DNA of 56,878 nucleotides from Pezizomycotina sp. ARF18 (taxonomy: Eukaryota; Ascomycota), in NCBI GenBank assembly GCA_002224055.1, contig AZLU01000019.1, forward strand, positions 1 through 56,878, given 5' to 3'. A model generated the notes under the pieces. It was not told the origin of the DNA. It searched no databases and worked only from the letters and a program-made list of their open reading frames with translations. Shown here one piece after another: positions 36,124 to 46,999 of this stretch. Every line of letters starts with the position of its first letter. The stretch's first letter is position 1. The position numbers were made by a program, and so were the translations under genes.

Positions 36124-36200
36124 AAATAAATAAAATAAAGAAAAAATAAATAAAAATAAATAAAAAAATAAAAAATAAATAAAAACAAAATGAATAAACA
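36124..36200. repeat. A-rich (TAAA/TAAAA)n microsatellite
   Basis: Irregular TAAA, TAAAA and TAAAAAAA units between divergent F-box copies A and B, in the promoter region of B. A similar tract lies between copies D and E. Confidence 0.9.
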
Positions 36201-36329
36201 AACACCTCAACACCATTCTGACCACCACTGCTTCATCTCTTCAACAACAATTAACAACCAATCAACATCCATACGTTCACACGGCTCATATTCGATCGGT
36301 TCACCGTACCTATATCAACAGCGATCGCA

Positions 36330-38033
36330 ATGCACTTCATCAGCATTCTCCTGAGATCTGGATAGACATCTTGAAGCAGGTATGTTTGTCCTCCATGGTT
36401 CTTCAACAGGTCTTTCACGAAGATTAGTGTTTTCCACGTTCAAAGTAAGCTGACGCCGGGTCGCGCTTGGGCTTGATCACTCGCTCAGTTGTCTAAGCAA
36501 GACCTCAAATCCATACGACTCGCCCACAGGACCTTTGAACACCTCGCCGCCGAACCTCTCTTCAGTAGTCTTGCCATCAACTTCGGCAAGAAGTTCAACG
36601 ACATCGATCGAATAATCTGCGACATAGACCCAAACAGACGCAGAGTAATCCTCAGTCGATTACGCATAAAAGGATACAAACCTTTCGATACTACCCTTCA
36701 TCCGAGGATCACGCTCCAGGTCGCTACCGCGAACCGATACGCTCCCGTGCTCCTGCACCGAGACCTCCTGAACTTTATCACGCCCGTTCTCTCTCAACTA
36801 TTCGATGCGGCCTCGAACCTGAAAAACGTCTCACTGATGATAGATACGGGGTTCCTCGGCACGGAGCTGCTCTGCGTTCTCTTCGAAACCATCTGCGCTT
36901 ACGGACACCGGATCGATATCACGATGTCGCTGGACTTTTTCCATAGCGACGAGCTCGAGGGCTTCACATGGCGTGCATGCGCTATCTTTCGCGCTTGAAG
37001 TCTCTTCGGCTTTATACTTCAAACCTGAAAGCTGAGGATCTGGCGCGGGTCATCGCACGGTCGCCCCGGCTGGAATATCTGGATGCATACGACGACGGCT
37101 TCAAGATCGACGATGTAATAGCGCTCGTACCGCAACGATCGATGCCGAAGTTGAAAGAGCTCGGGCTTGAATTGGCGTCGCTCCACAAAAGCTGGAAACT
37201 GTCAGGCGGTTGAAAAGTCTGGATGAATTGTGGGTCTCCTTCGCGTATTGAACTACATTAACGAACCAGAATTAGCGGAAAGAATGTGGAGGTTATTCGA
37301 GCAGGAATCATCTTTCTCTCGCATATATGTATGGACTTCCTGCTGGTGAGCAGTGGTTTTATGGACTATATCACGCCAAAGATTTCTCCGCCGCCCTTGC
37401 GGACGTTGACTAAATTGGAAATCAGCCTGTGGGACGAATACCTCGCGCCGACAATCCCGCTGCAGACGGCACAGGACATCGAGAATCTTGCTAACAAGTT
37501 CTGGGGCGAAGCTCTCCCATTCATCATACCATCTCTCAAAATCTTAAAAGTCGCCTTTCAAACAGACGACGAGTGCGACGACGTCTTCGCAGCCGCAACC
37601 GACGACGATATCTCGTCCCTGAAGATCGAACCGTGGACGTTACGAGGAATGACAAAGCACGTCGATAATCTTCACCCCACTGCTTGGACTTTATCAGGTT
37701 GACAACGGCAGTATATAGCAGATGGCAGAGCGATACATTGGAGAGATTTCTTAGATTGAGTACGACCAACCGAACCCCATTGTTCGCTCAGATAGTGGTC
37801 TACCACGGCAATCCAGCAATTTCATTGTGAGTGTTGAGTGCGACAGGTGGGCGATGGAACAGTTCACCCGAAGTTTGAAGGAGTTCCGCGACGTCCGCTT
37901 AGACCGCTAACCCTCGAAATCGTACCGCTGTGTTACGTCACGACTAAGGAGGATCGGTGGTATATAGATGAGACGCATAAAGCCGGAGCGCCGCGGTCAC
38001 GGTATACGATATCTAAAAACGGATGGGTCTGAA
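36330..38033 (+). pseudogene. F-box/LRR-type protein, copy B (most complete), frameshifted
   Basis: Exon 1 (from ATG at 36330, one base out of frame with the rest) ends SPEIWIDILKQ at 36379. A 109-nt intron (36380-36488, GTATGT donor) is followed by LSKQDLKSIRLAHRTFEHLA, together a standard F-box (LPxEIWxxILxxLxxxDLKxIRLxxR). The frame then stays open to about 36998, with EPLFSSLAINFGKKFNDIDR. Shifts near 36960, 37210 and 37270 lead to CMRYLSRLKSLRLYTSNLKA, SMPKLKELGLEL, LTKLEISLWDEYLAP and NLANKFWGEALPF (37485-37525). The end, with DPLTLEIVPL-like sequence, stops at about 38032. The length would be about 480 residues. Leu-rich spacing suggests an LRR-like fold after the F-box, so a role as an SCF substrate adaptor is inferred. 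An A-rich tract and CA-rich leader (36200-36330) precede it, as for copy E. Confidence 0.65.
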
Positions 38034-38132
38034 GTGTGATTTCATATATTACGGTACAGAAAACTCCAAGAGTTCCTTTTTACGACGGTTATTTTATCAT
38101 ATTGGCTATGATTACTTTCGTGATCATGAAGC

Positions 38133-38134
38133 AA

Positions 38135-38201
<67 letters not shown>

Positions 38202-38252
38202 CCATTCCCTCTCTCCTGTCTCTTTCCTCTCTCTCTCTCTTCCCTTCTCTTG
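38133..38252. repeat. (CT)n microsatellite, about 120 bp
   Basis: Near-perfect CT dinucleotide repeat with a few interruptions (TTT, ATTCC, GT). It lies about 100 bases after the end of F-box copy B. Frames through it giving SLSLSL are repeat artefacts. Confidence 0.95.
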
Positions 38253-39284
38253 TAAAAATTTCTCCTGTCTGGTTTTCAATACGTTAGTAAGACGGGGACC
38301 TCCTTAGAGGCTTTGAACTGTATGCTATTAACTATTATTCCAATGCATTACTCAATTTATCTCGAACCACTTACTCGAACCACTTACCTGGCCGACTGCT
38401 GTACGGCATCTAATCCGGTAGGTCTAATATTGCGAATAGCGGTGCGCCAAGTGAATGGGAATTCTTTGGCACCGTATATATGCACGTCAGTGGTCGCTAG
38501 TCGCATGAAATACTCTAAAGTTAAAGCGTTTGCCTTAGCGGTTGGAAATATCATAATTCTGTGTATCATGAAACGCTTTTCCAACCACGGCTAATCTCGC
38601 TGCGATATGCTTAGCCTAGTATATGTAGTAGTACAAGATCTCATGCAAGTACGTTCGGTTCCGCAGCTACAAAATAAATTCAAAAGCTAAATTTGAGCCA
38701 AAGCTGTTTTGAACGCCGTATAGATTGAGAATTGTAACGTGTAGAAAAAGAAACTTGAAGGCGCTTCCTACATTGTTATTATATCCACCGACCGCGAACT
38801 TATACTTCAAGGCTTTCCGAGAGAAGCTAGAGGGGTTTTTTTTGTAACGAACACCAGTCAGAGCGAAGTGATATCCCTGAGCATGTCAAAGTACTTGTTG
38901 GCTTGGGGTTCGGAGGAAGGATGGAAGGCATAGAAGAGCAAGAAAGGCGACGCTACCGCCTGTTTCAACACGCCCAGCCGTTTGAACGGCAGGAGGGCTG
39001 ACTGTACAAATAATGGATTAGTTGTGTTTCTGAGCATATAAGCACATTACTATTCCCACTCCGAGCCGTTGGATGTTATTGCAAATCGTCCTTGGTCGCT
39101 AGAGTACACAGAACACTACTGCCAAGCTCTCAATTTTCTCTTTAAAAATCGAATACTTCTAGCACTTAGTCGCTTTCGGAAGCACTTCTAAGTCCTTTGA
39201 GGCTTTTAACCTCCTTTCACATCCCCGCGCCGCACTACAGGTTTAAATAAAGCTAGTCTTTGCAGTCGTAGCGTAGGTATTGCG
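38253..39284. other. Intergenic
   Basis: No supported gene. It contains a 13-base tandem duplication (CTCGAACCACTTA twice, about 38361-38386) and a short perfect hairpin GCCGTT-TG-AACGGC near 38976. Confidence 0.45.
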
Positions 39285-40239
39285 ATGAGGTTCACCCGGC
39301 ATAGTCTACTATCCTCATGTGGATTGCTGATCCTCAGCTTCCATCTCTTCCTCGCCTTGACCGTCTTAGCAGATGCTCGCAACGGGTACCCATCTCCGGC
39401 GAACCCTGACAATCTCGGAGAATCGGATTACGCCATGTCATCGGATGATGACCCCGAGCAGACGTTTACGCCGAGGATCCGTACGTCGATTGGGACAACG
39501 TTACCGCGCTCACGAGCGCTTCGCAGGTCGAGGCACTGTTGGTCAAAAGAGCAGACAATGATCATCTTCAAGTTATCATATCACGTACAATGACAGCCCG
39601 AGCCGATGAGCCAAGACGATTCGGACTCCGATCATCAAAGCAGTTCGGGGCAAGGCAGTCCATAACCTTGAGCACCAAATCACGATTGATCCTGCTTTGC
39701 TCACGATTGATCCGGCTCTGCTCTCTGAACTGGGGCCCACGGACCACGAAACGGGAAGGGGGTTTAAAAGGCCTGCAAGCAGCTCTCCGCACGGGTCAGG
39801 GTCTAGCACTGGTGGCCAGGACAAAGCCCAAACTCCGGCGATGAAACTGGGCATCAGCGGCTGGTCAATCACACGAGCAGGCAGGGGTCAAGGTTCACGG
39901 GTATCAGGGCGTCGAGGTCGATCTAAATCCAAGGCTCAACGACCGGACGATACCACGCAGCAGCACGGAGCTCAACAGCAACAACATCAACAACCCCAAG
40001 GTCAACAAGCGCTACATTCCGAACAGCATACTTCAGATCACGATCAATCCATTCAGCAACACCAGGACTACAACATGTTCAAAGAGGTAGCTCATCTCGA
40101 TCTCATGTACCTGCTGACCGTCAGGCAGGCGCGGCGGGTGTGCAAATTGAGGATGTAAATGGGATAAAGATCGAGACTGTGGAGGCTCCGGGGGGGTCGT
40201 CCAACGCCCTGGCTGCAGGGTCTGGGCCGGGTGCCTAGA
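39285..40239 (+). pseudogene. Secreted Gln/Ser-rich protein, frameshifted
   Basis: ATG at 39285 opens MRFTRHSLLSSCGLLILSFH and FLALTVLADA, a good signal peptide, then a Ser/Asp/Glu-rich region (DNLGESDYAMSSDDDPEQTF). After one shift the frame reads NVTALTSASQVEALLVKRAD with a Kex2-like KR. After another it gives the tandem TIDPALL repeat and SELGPTDHETGRGFKRPASS. A Gly/Arg stretch, then a long Gln/His-rich stretch (HGAQQQQHQQPQGQQ), leads to FKEVAHLDLMYLLTVRQA. A last shift yields GVQIEDVNGIKIETVEAPGG and a stop at 40237-40239. About 310 residues if the frames are combined. No enzyme domain is seen. A low-complexity secreted or wall-associated protein is inferred. At least three single-base shifts. 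Confidence 0.45.
39681..39722 (+). repeat. 21-bp tandem repeat x2 (7-residue repeat)
   Basis: Two copies of a 21-base unit starting CACGATTGATCC (39681-39701 and 39702-39722) differ at two bases. The length is a multiple of three and encodes two TIDPALL units, supporting coding use of this frame. Confidence 0.85.
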
Positions 40240-40559
40240 CTTGCCAGACCCTTTGCGTGCCGGATGCAGATACAGGGAGGTCGGTTCGTTTGATGAAGGA
40301 ATGCAAAGAAAGTTGCGTGTGCCGCGCCGGTAAATTGCAAAATTGCCTCTCTCAGCTCATGCATTACAGTTACTCTCCGTTAAAGAAATATAATAAAATA
40401 GATTTCAATATATATATAAATTTACCTATAATATTATAGAAAACTTAAATACACTATGATAAACTTTTTAAATAATATATCTAAAAGGAGCGATGCAGCC
40501 TCTGTGGTTTTGTAACTGGATCCCAGCGGCAAATTCTTCTTCATCAGATATCATGAAGA

Positions 40560-41700
40560 GTTCTTGCACTTCATCGAGATAACGGTCCAAAGAATGCTAT
40601 AGATGATGCCTAATTTAAGAATGTCCACGTTCATTTCTATTTTTCCAAAGCGGACGGACTGAATCTGTTGCCGCCTTTCTTCGCTGCCCTGACGCGAAGC
40701 AGGGAAGTTTCAAGATCTCTCTCGATCTGTGGGGTTGATAACGCAAATGAAGGCACATGGAGTCTGTGTTGTATTTCAGGCCTGCCTAAGCTGGAGATTG
40801 CTGCCTACTACGGCTGGCATGGCGATGACCAAAATGTGGATTAAAGGCTATACCTGGTATTATTCTACGGTCTCCTCAGCTGGAAAGCCTTACAATTCAC
40901 GACCACGAGTCTGGCATTGAGAACGTTCTCCGATACTTCCCGTCCTCGTATCACTTGACAAACCTGAAGAAACTTATATTGCAATCCTTGAACCTCCGCT
41001 GACCAAAAATAGTATTGCGAAAGTAGCGGTCGATTCGCTGGAATACATCGAAACAGATATGTACGGCAGATGGGATGACTACCACGCCGGGGACGAAAGC
41101 CACGACGACGGTGGGGTTTCTCCAGACTCCGCGGATCAGATTTAGAAAGGGTTCATGGACGCTGGTGCTGCAGTCTCCTCCCTAAAGCTAGACATGCTTG
41201 CCGAAGGCTTGTGAGGTTACCTCACTTCCAAAAGGTCTTCAGTCCAGGCCGGATGTTGGACAAGCTGGTTATTCAATTGCTTGACTACCCGCTCCGTACG
41301 ACCTCGAAATCTACCGACAGCTGGCGACTCGCTTTTGGGCAGAAGCTCTCCCTTTTATGATTACGGGTATTAGAGAATTGCCGTGGGGTTCTATTTGGAC
41401 TCGCGCGTGAATAATCCGATCCAGAAGGAGTATAATTCGCCCGCATCCTAGCACAGACCTAGCTACGATCGCGAGAAAACGCGCCTCTGGAGCATTCACA
41501 TGATGGTACCGCACTTGGCAAACCTGCACCGAGGAACCTCGCATTTATCAATTTATAGCAAGCGTGGACATCGTAGGCGCCTGGTGGATTCCACAGCTAT
41601 TCAAGCGTGGCTACGCTGGCAGATAGGAACGACAAGCCGTTCTGTGCGCATCTGCAACTGCTTCACTTTGACTCGAGGACATCGCACAGGACGCTAGAAT
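40560..41700 (+). pseudogene. F-box/LRR-type protein, copy C (lacks F-box, degenerate)
   Basis: Fragments in several frames match the middle and C-terminal parts of copies A, B and D: LPKLEIAAYYGWHGDD (about 40780-40830), NVLRYFPSSYHLTNLKKLIL (about 40920-40990), SIAKVAVDSLEYIETDMYGR (about 41010-41070), and EIYRQLATRFWAEALPFM (41307-41360), the family signature. No F-box start is found upstream; 40380-40490 is A/T-rich. Stops (for example near 41145 and 41208) and shifts show it is non-functional. It lies about 0.8 kb before the Copia insertion. Confidence 0.5.
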
Positions 41701-42219
41701 CACCTTACCTACGAGGCGGAGAAACACAATAGGCAAACTTCTGGACTCCGTTTTCCTCTGAGGCTTTCTACGGCGACGTTTTGCCGGTGTCCGACCTTAC
41801 ATGATATTGGTCGTCTCAAAGAGATATTCAAGGATCCTAACCAAGGTTCAATTCTAGCTTGTACTAACCGAGAAGGGCTTTAGAATGGGAAAATAATATA
41901 AGGGTCATTGCATCAGCGTTGAGAAAGGATGAACATGGACTATACATGAAGAGGAGTCTCAGAAGATAGCATCACAAGAACGGAGGAACAATGTATCTTT
42001 AGCAACCTTCCATCACAGTTAGTCGTCGTCTTTAGAGAAGCTTTAGAAGTAGTAGTAGCAATTATCCAGTAACATTTTAATAATAAATAAATAAATGTTC
42101 AACAACATTCGCTCCGACTCGAAGCCAGCGCCTATATTGCCAGCAGCACGGTCCAGCACCTTAACCCGTCATAATGCGAAATCCGACCCGGTTCTTCCAA
42201 TACCTCGTCCGCACCGCGC

Positions 42220-42299
42220 CTCGTGGCGCACCGTAGCTCTACTACCATATAACCTGGACGGATGTCCAGACGTTGTGGGTTCAACTCCCACCGTCTGCT
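42220..42299 (+). tRNA. Degenerate tRNA-like sequence (relic or SINE-like)
   Basis: A perfect T arm GTGGG-TTCAACT-CCCAC (42275-42291) contains a B box. It is preceded by a 5-base variable loop (ACGTT) and a CTGGA/TCCAG stem with a 6-base loop where an anticodon arm would be. TGGCGCA near 42224 resembles an A box. The acceptor strands do not pair (the 3' strand would be CGTCTGC) and the D arm does not close, so it is not a working tRNA. It may be a tRNA pseudogene or tRNA-derived element. The Copia LTR begins about 160 bases downstream. Confidence 0.3.
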
Positions 42300-42452
42300 C
42301 AAGATATATTATTAGCTGTATCATATAACGTCTTGGGCGGCTCTCATAAGATCTGTTTATACGTTTACTCTTGTAGTAACAAAGGATTCAGGCAAAGGCT
42401 CACATTGAAATGGCTACCCGATCTCTTGAAGATTGGGGGCTGACGGATATTC

Positions 42453-42457
42453 GGTAT
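42453..42457. repeat. Target site duplication, left (GGTAT)
   Basis: GGTAT directly before the left LTR, repeated directly after the right LTR. Five bases is the usual size for Copia elements. Confidence 0.85.
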
Positions 42458-42770
42458 TGCTGGCGCAGATGTATGGTATGATATCTAATAATGTAGGATG
42501 GGATCGAACTTGTGGATTTGACTATAGAACTAACTAGACTAACTGAGGAAATACACGATACTATATATAATAAACTAATGATACTACAATCTTAATATAA
42601 TATATATAGTCTGCCTCGACGGCTCGTAGAGCCTTATCGTCGTAATCTCCTTAATATCTTTAGCTAAGATCTTAATATCTCTAGCTAAATTCCTTATTCC
42701 TTAGCTATATAAGTATTATCTCGATACCTATAGATTTATTATACCTCTTTAGTATACCTAATAGCTAGTA
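42458..42770 (-). repeat. Left LTR (3' LTR of the element)
   Basis: Begins TGCTGGCGCA and ends AGCTAGTA (mutated from AGCTAGCA). Bases 42458-42642 keep TG and CA dinucleotides; from 42660 onward the copy is RIP-mutated compared with the right LTR. Confidence 0.92.
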
Positions 42771-42780
42771 TCTCCCCTTA
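42771..42780 (-). other. Polypurine tract
   Basis: Minus strand TAAGGGGAGA directly abuts the left LTR, the expected position for the plus-strand primer of reverse transcription. Confidence 0.8.
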
Positions 42781-42851
42781 TCGATAATATTAATAATCTT
42801 ATCCTATTTTTTATGCCTATAGCCTTTATAGCGCTATTATAAGATATCTTT

Positions 42852-42975
42852 ATAAGCGGTTTAATAAGTATATCCGCGATATTATCCTCCGATCTTATAT
42901 ATTAAGGCTTAATAGTTCCTTCTCGAACTAGTTCCTTATAAAGTAATATTATATATCGATATACTTAGTTCTACT
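42852..42975 (-). pseudogene. Copia RNase H C-terminal remnant
   Basis: The minus strand reads TKYIDI..YYFIR, then ELVREGTIKP, then IRSEDNIADILIKPL. This matches the Copia end TKHIDIRYHFIRE..DxxADILTKPL with RIP substitutions (His to Tyr) and one one-base shift. Confidence 0.8.
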
Positions 42976-43749
42976 ATAGTATTTAGGATCCTTTATAATA
43001 CTAATAGTACTTTAATTATCTATATATATCTCGATACTATTAGGAGCCTTAAACTTAAAGGCTCGCTATATTCTTTAGTATTTAAAGTACCTAGAGAGCT
43101 TTCCATAAAGCCTCCTCTATAGCTATATATTCTACCTTAATACTACTAGTAGCTATAATATATTACTTCTTTAAATAGTATAAGATAGCTATTCCGTTAA
43201 ACGTTACTATATAGCTAGTAGTAAATCTACGAATAAGCTTATATCCGGCCTAGTCGGTATCTATATAGATACGTAGATCTAGTATCTTATCCTCTATCTT
43301 ACGGGTATAATATATAAGTATATCGAGAGATCCTTCCTAATATCGTAGTACTCTTTTTACTACCTTCTTATAAGTTTAGTTTACTTTACTAACGTATTAC
43401 CCTAACGTTAAAATAGCGAAGGTATCGGTTAGCCTAGTAAACAGAATATAAATTAAACTTCCTACTATCTATTAATACTATACTACGATATAATATCCTA
43501 ATCCTCCGTTTAAGGGATACCTCCCCTTTCTATAGGAGTATTAATCCCGAGAATATCTTTAAGCCTAAATCTCTTAAGGAACGATTATATATATATAAAC
43601 TAATATAGTACTAGGCGACGTTAATCTTCGGACCTAGTCCGTTCTACCTATATACCTAAAAATAGGCTACTAGCCCTATATCCTTTATCTTAAAGTATAA
43701 ATTAGATCTTACTTAAATATCTTAACTTTATATTTATTAGATCTAGCTA

Positions 43750-44010
43750 TTAATAGATTATTAACGTAGATAATTATTATTAGCTATTAATTCTTATTAA
43801 TAAATAAGTTATTATTAAGCCGATAAACTTTAAACTTTAATAATTTAAGAACTAAGGTAAGTTCTCCGACTATTCTTAAAATAACTATTTAAGGCTATAT
43901 AGAGTCTTTATTAACTAAACTAATTTATTAATTTTACTCCCTTCTAGAGACCTAATAATAATTCTCTACTTTAGTTTTAATATAAAAAGGCCGTTATTAT
44001 ATCTATCTAC
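43750..44010 (-). pseudogene. Copia reverse transcriptase core remnant
   Basis: The minus strand shows IDIITAFLY near 43987-44009 (family: QMDVKTAFLxG). At 43757-43768 it shows the catalytic YVDD as YVNN in IIIYVNNLLIARSNKYKVK. Both catalytic Asp are Asn through G-to-A changes, so it could not polymerise. Confidence 0.8.
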
Positions 44011-46125
44011 TTATATTTAAGATTAAGCTAGGCTACTATATAAAGAATAGCCTTACTTTAATATCTTAGCTACCGGTATATATATTCGTCGTAATTAATT
44101 TTTACTTCTATATAAGTCTCGAGTAACTAGTTTTAACTTAAGTATTATAATCCGACTAGTAGTATCGCGCTTATACTTAAATACCTATTTACTATCGACG
44201 ATATTATCTTTTAGAAGGAGATCTTAAAATCTATAGGTTTCTATATATCTTATTCTTTAATTAAGATAGTTCTTAATCTATCGATATATACTATCCCTTA
44301 TAATTTGTAGAGCTTATAGCCTCTTATAGGTAAATAGCTCTAGTTTATTAATATATACTATTAATTCTTTATAGGCCTTCTCTCTAAGGTATATAGCTAT
44401 TAGATCTTTACTAACGTATTCTAGCCTATAGGGTATTTTTGTAGTTTAACTACTAGATTTATCTTCGGCGATTTTAAAAATACGCCTATTACTTTTAATT
44501 AATTATTATAGATCTATCTTATAGTATCTATATAACTTCCTCTACGAGAATAAGTTCTTAATCTTAGTTATAGACTAACGTTATTAAATCTTTACTCTTA
44601 TCCTCGTAATCTAGCTAATTAGGCTACTTTAGTATAATCGTCTCGTAGATATCTAATTAACGATTAAAAGTTAAGTTTTAATTATAATCTAGCGCCGTTA
44701 CCGTTTAATTACTTAAAAGGATCTTTATTATCCTTTATAAGTTATATACTTTAAAGGTTAATTTAATCGGGAATCTAATATCTCTATAGATTAATACTTT
44801 ACGGATAATAGAATCCTAAACTCGATAGATATTATAAGCCTCTAGGCTATAAAATATATCTTCTTAATAATATTATCTAGCTTCTTCTAAAGTTTACTAT
44901 CGATATATATAACATAGTTTACTAAATATCCTAAAATTTAAGATATCGAGAGTTCTACCTTTTTATCTTCCTTACGGTATCGTCTATTTATTATCTTTAA
45001 TACCTCGAGCGGCCTTAATAGTATATAGTTATAAATTAGATTATAATAATTTACCGCCTTTATCTATAGCTATAACGGTAATTTCGACGCGGCTAATATT
45101 ACCTTTAATTTATTAATAAAAATTTAATTAAGCTTCTTAAATATATTATTCTATTAAATACGTATATAGCTAAAATATAGACTATAATCTTTATTTCGTT
45201 ATAGCGTCTATTAATTAAGATATATTCTTTACTCCGTTATATTATAGCTTAATAAGCTTAAGGTTTAACTAACGTTTAGCTATCTTAAAATACTATTAAA
45301 GTATAAGAGTATCGTATCTACCTTTTTATCTTTTATAAAGTAAATTTAAGACTTCTAACTATTTTCTTTAAAAAGATAATAAACCCTATATAATCTCTAA
45401 AGCTCTTTATATACGCCTATTAATAAAAATCTAAGAAGATTATCTCTATTAGTTTATACTTACCTAAATAGGTTTCTCGCGGTTTAGTATTACCTTAATT
45501 TAGTAAGTCCGTAGACCTCGTAGTTAATATAGCCTAAGGATTCTTATTATCTTTAATAATACTAGTAATACTTCTATACTTAATTATTCGCTTAATATAA
45601 TCTTTACCGATATATCTAAGCTATTTATATACTTCTTATATAATAGCGAAAGCTAAACTTTTCTTATAGATATTATAATCTTACCTAAATTTTCTATAGT
45701 CCTATTTTTATAGTAGCTTTAATCCTTAGCCTTAGTCTAGTTATTATATATCTACCTTATTAGATATTATTATATATCTTACCTTATCTATACGAGAGAT
45801 TAAAAATAGGCTATACTTTATCTTTAGAGCGTATAGCGTATTCTTAAGTTTAATAAGACTACTACTATACTCTCTACTAAGCCTTATAATATTAAGCTAG
45901 TACTAATAGCCTATAGTACTTCTTTATTACCGATTATAATATTTATAGCTTTAAGAGGGGTTTATAGGTAGAAAATATTTCTCTTACTATTATTATATAA
46001 GAAAATACGCCTAAGTTAAAAAACTACTAGATTATTTTTAAGAGCTAGTATCTTATATTAAGGTTTATACTATAAGGCCTAATACCCGTTATTACCGCTA
46101 TTCTTTTATCCTTTATATACTTCCT

Positions 46126-46176
46126 ATAGTCGGCCCTCTTATATCTAACCTTATTATAGTAGTAGTATTTACCCTT
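46126..46176 (-). pseudogene. Gag zinc-knuckle remnant
   Basis: The minus strand reads GKYYYYNKVRYKRADY. Reversing C-to-T changes (Tyr from Cys or His) leaves the CX2CX4HX4C spacing of a retroviral-type zinc knuckle, placing gag at the right end and fixing the element's orientation. Confidence 0.75.
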
Positions 46177-46985
46177 AAACTTATAACCTTCTATCGTTTT
46201 TTTAGGTTTTACCTCGGCTATTCTTTTAAATAGCGCCTTATTATCTTAAGCTAACGTCTTAGTATATTATTCTACGTTTTACCTCTTCGACGAATAGCGC
46301 CTTCTCGAGTATATTAAAGGTCGGTTCCTTTACTATTAAATCTATTATCTACTAAAAGTTTATAATAAACGTCTCCTAGTTACTACTAAGGTTACTATAA
46401 ACGAGATTAATAGCCTCTACTATAGCTATATTATCCTTTAAGCCTATATCTAGCTCCGTCTTCTCTACCGTTTCCGCCTTAGTCTTTTCTATTAAGATCG
46501 AGCCTAACATCTTATTATACGTTCTAATAAGATCTCGATACTTTATATAAATCCTTAAATATCGACTTTATTCTTAATCGAATCTACCTTAGTTATTTCT
46601 AATATAAGGCTTACTAATAGCGGTAATAGTAATATACGCTAAACTTAAGGTATCCTATACCTTATTCGCGCTACTATTAGTAGATCGTAGATAAGTACGT
46701 TAAGTCTCTACCTCGTAGTAAGCTTTATAATATACGCCTTTAAGTTATTATCTTAATCTTTAATACTAGCTCTATATTAGTTACTATAGCCTTAAGCGGT
46801 TACTAAAATATCTTAAACTTTATTATACTTAAGAACGTAGTTATATATATATTCTAATCGAGGTAGTTCGTGAGATTAGCCTTTAGCTTTACCTCGTTAA
46901 ACTTTAGTAAGAGAGATATTATAAGATATATCGTTTAAGGGAGATTAAGAAGTAAGTCTATACGTTTATTAAGATATATTACTAA

Positions 46986-46999
46986 CCGGGCTTATAACC
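46986..46999 (-). other. Primer binding site (initiator tRNA-Met anticodon arm)
   Basis: Minus strand GGTTATAAGCCCGG directly follows the right LTR. With one RIP change (G to A) it is complementary to the CCGGGCTCATAACC anticodon arm of initiator tRNA-Met. Priming from an internal tRNA-iMet segment is known for Copia and Ty5-type elements. Confidence 0.7.

Larger units (their letters stand above)
41701..42457. other. Intergenic before the retrotransposon
   Basis: Contains a short TAA/TAAA repeat followed by a CA-rich stretch (about 42078-42110), resembling the leader of the F-box genes, and the tRNA-like block at 42220-42299. No gene supported. Confidence 0.45.

Noticed and set aside
38023-38307. 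Open frames rich in Ser-Leu
   Set aside because: Produced by the (CT)n microsatellite.
42220-42299. Functional tRNA gene
   Set aside because: T arm is good but acceptor and D stems do not pair and the anticodon loop is one base short; listed only as a relic.
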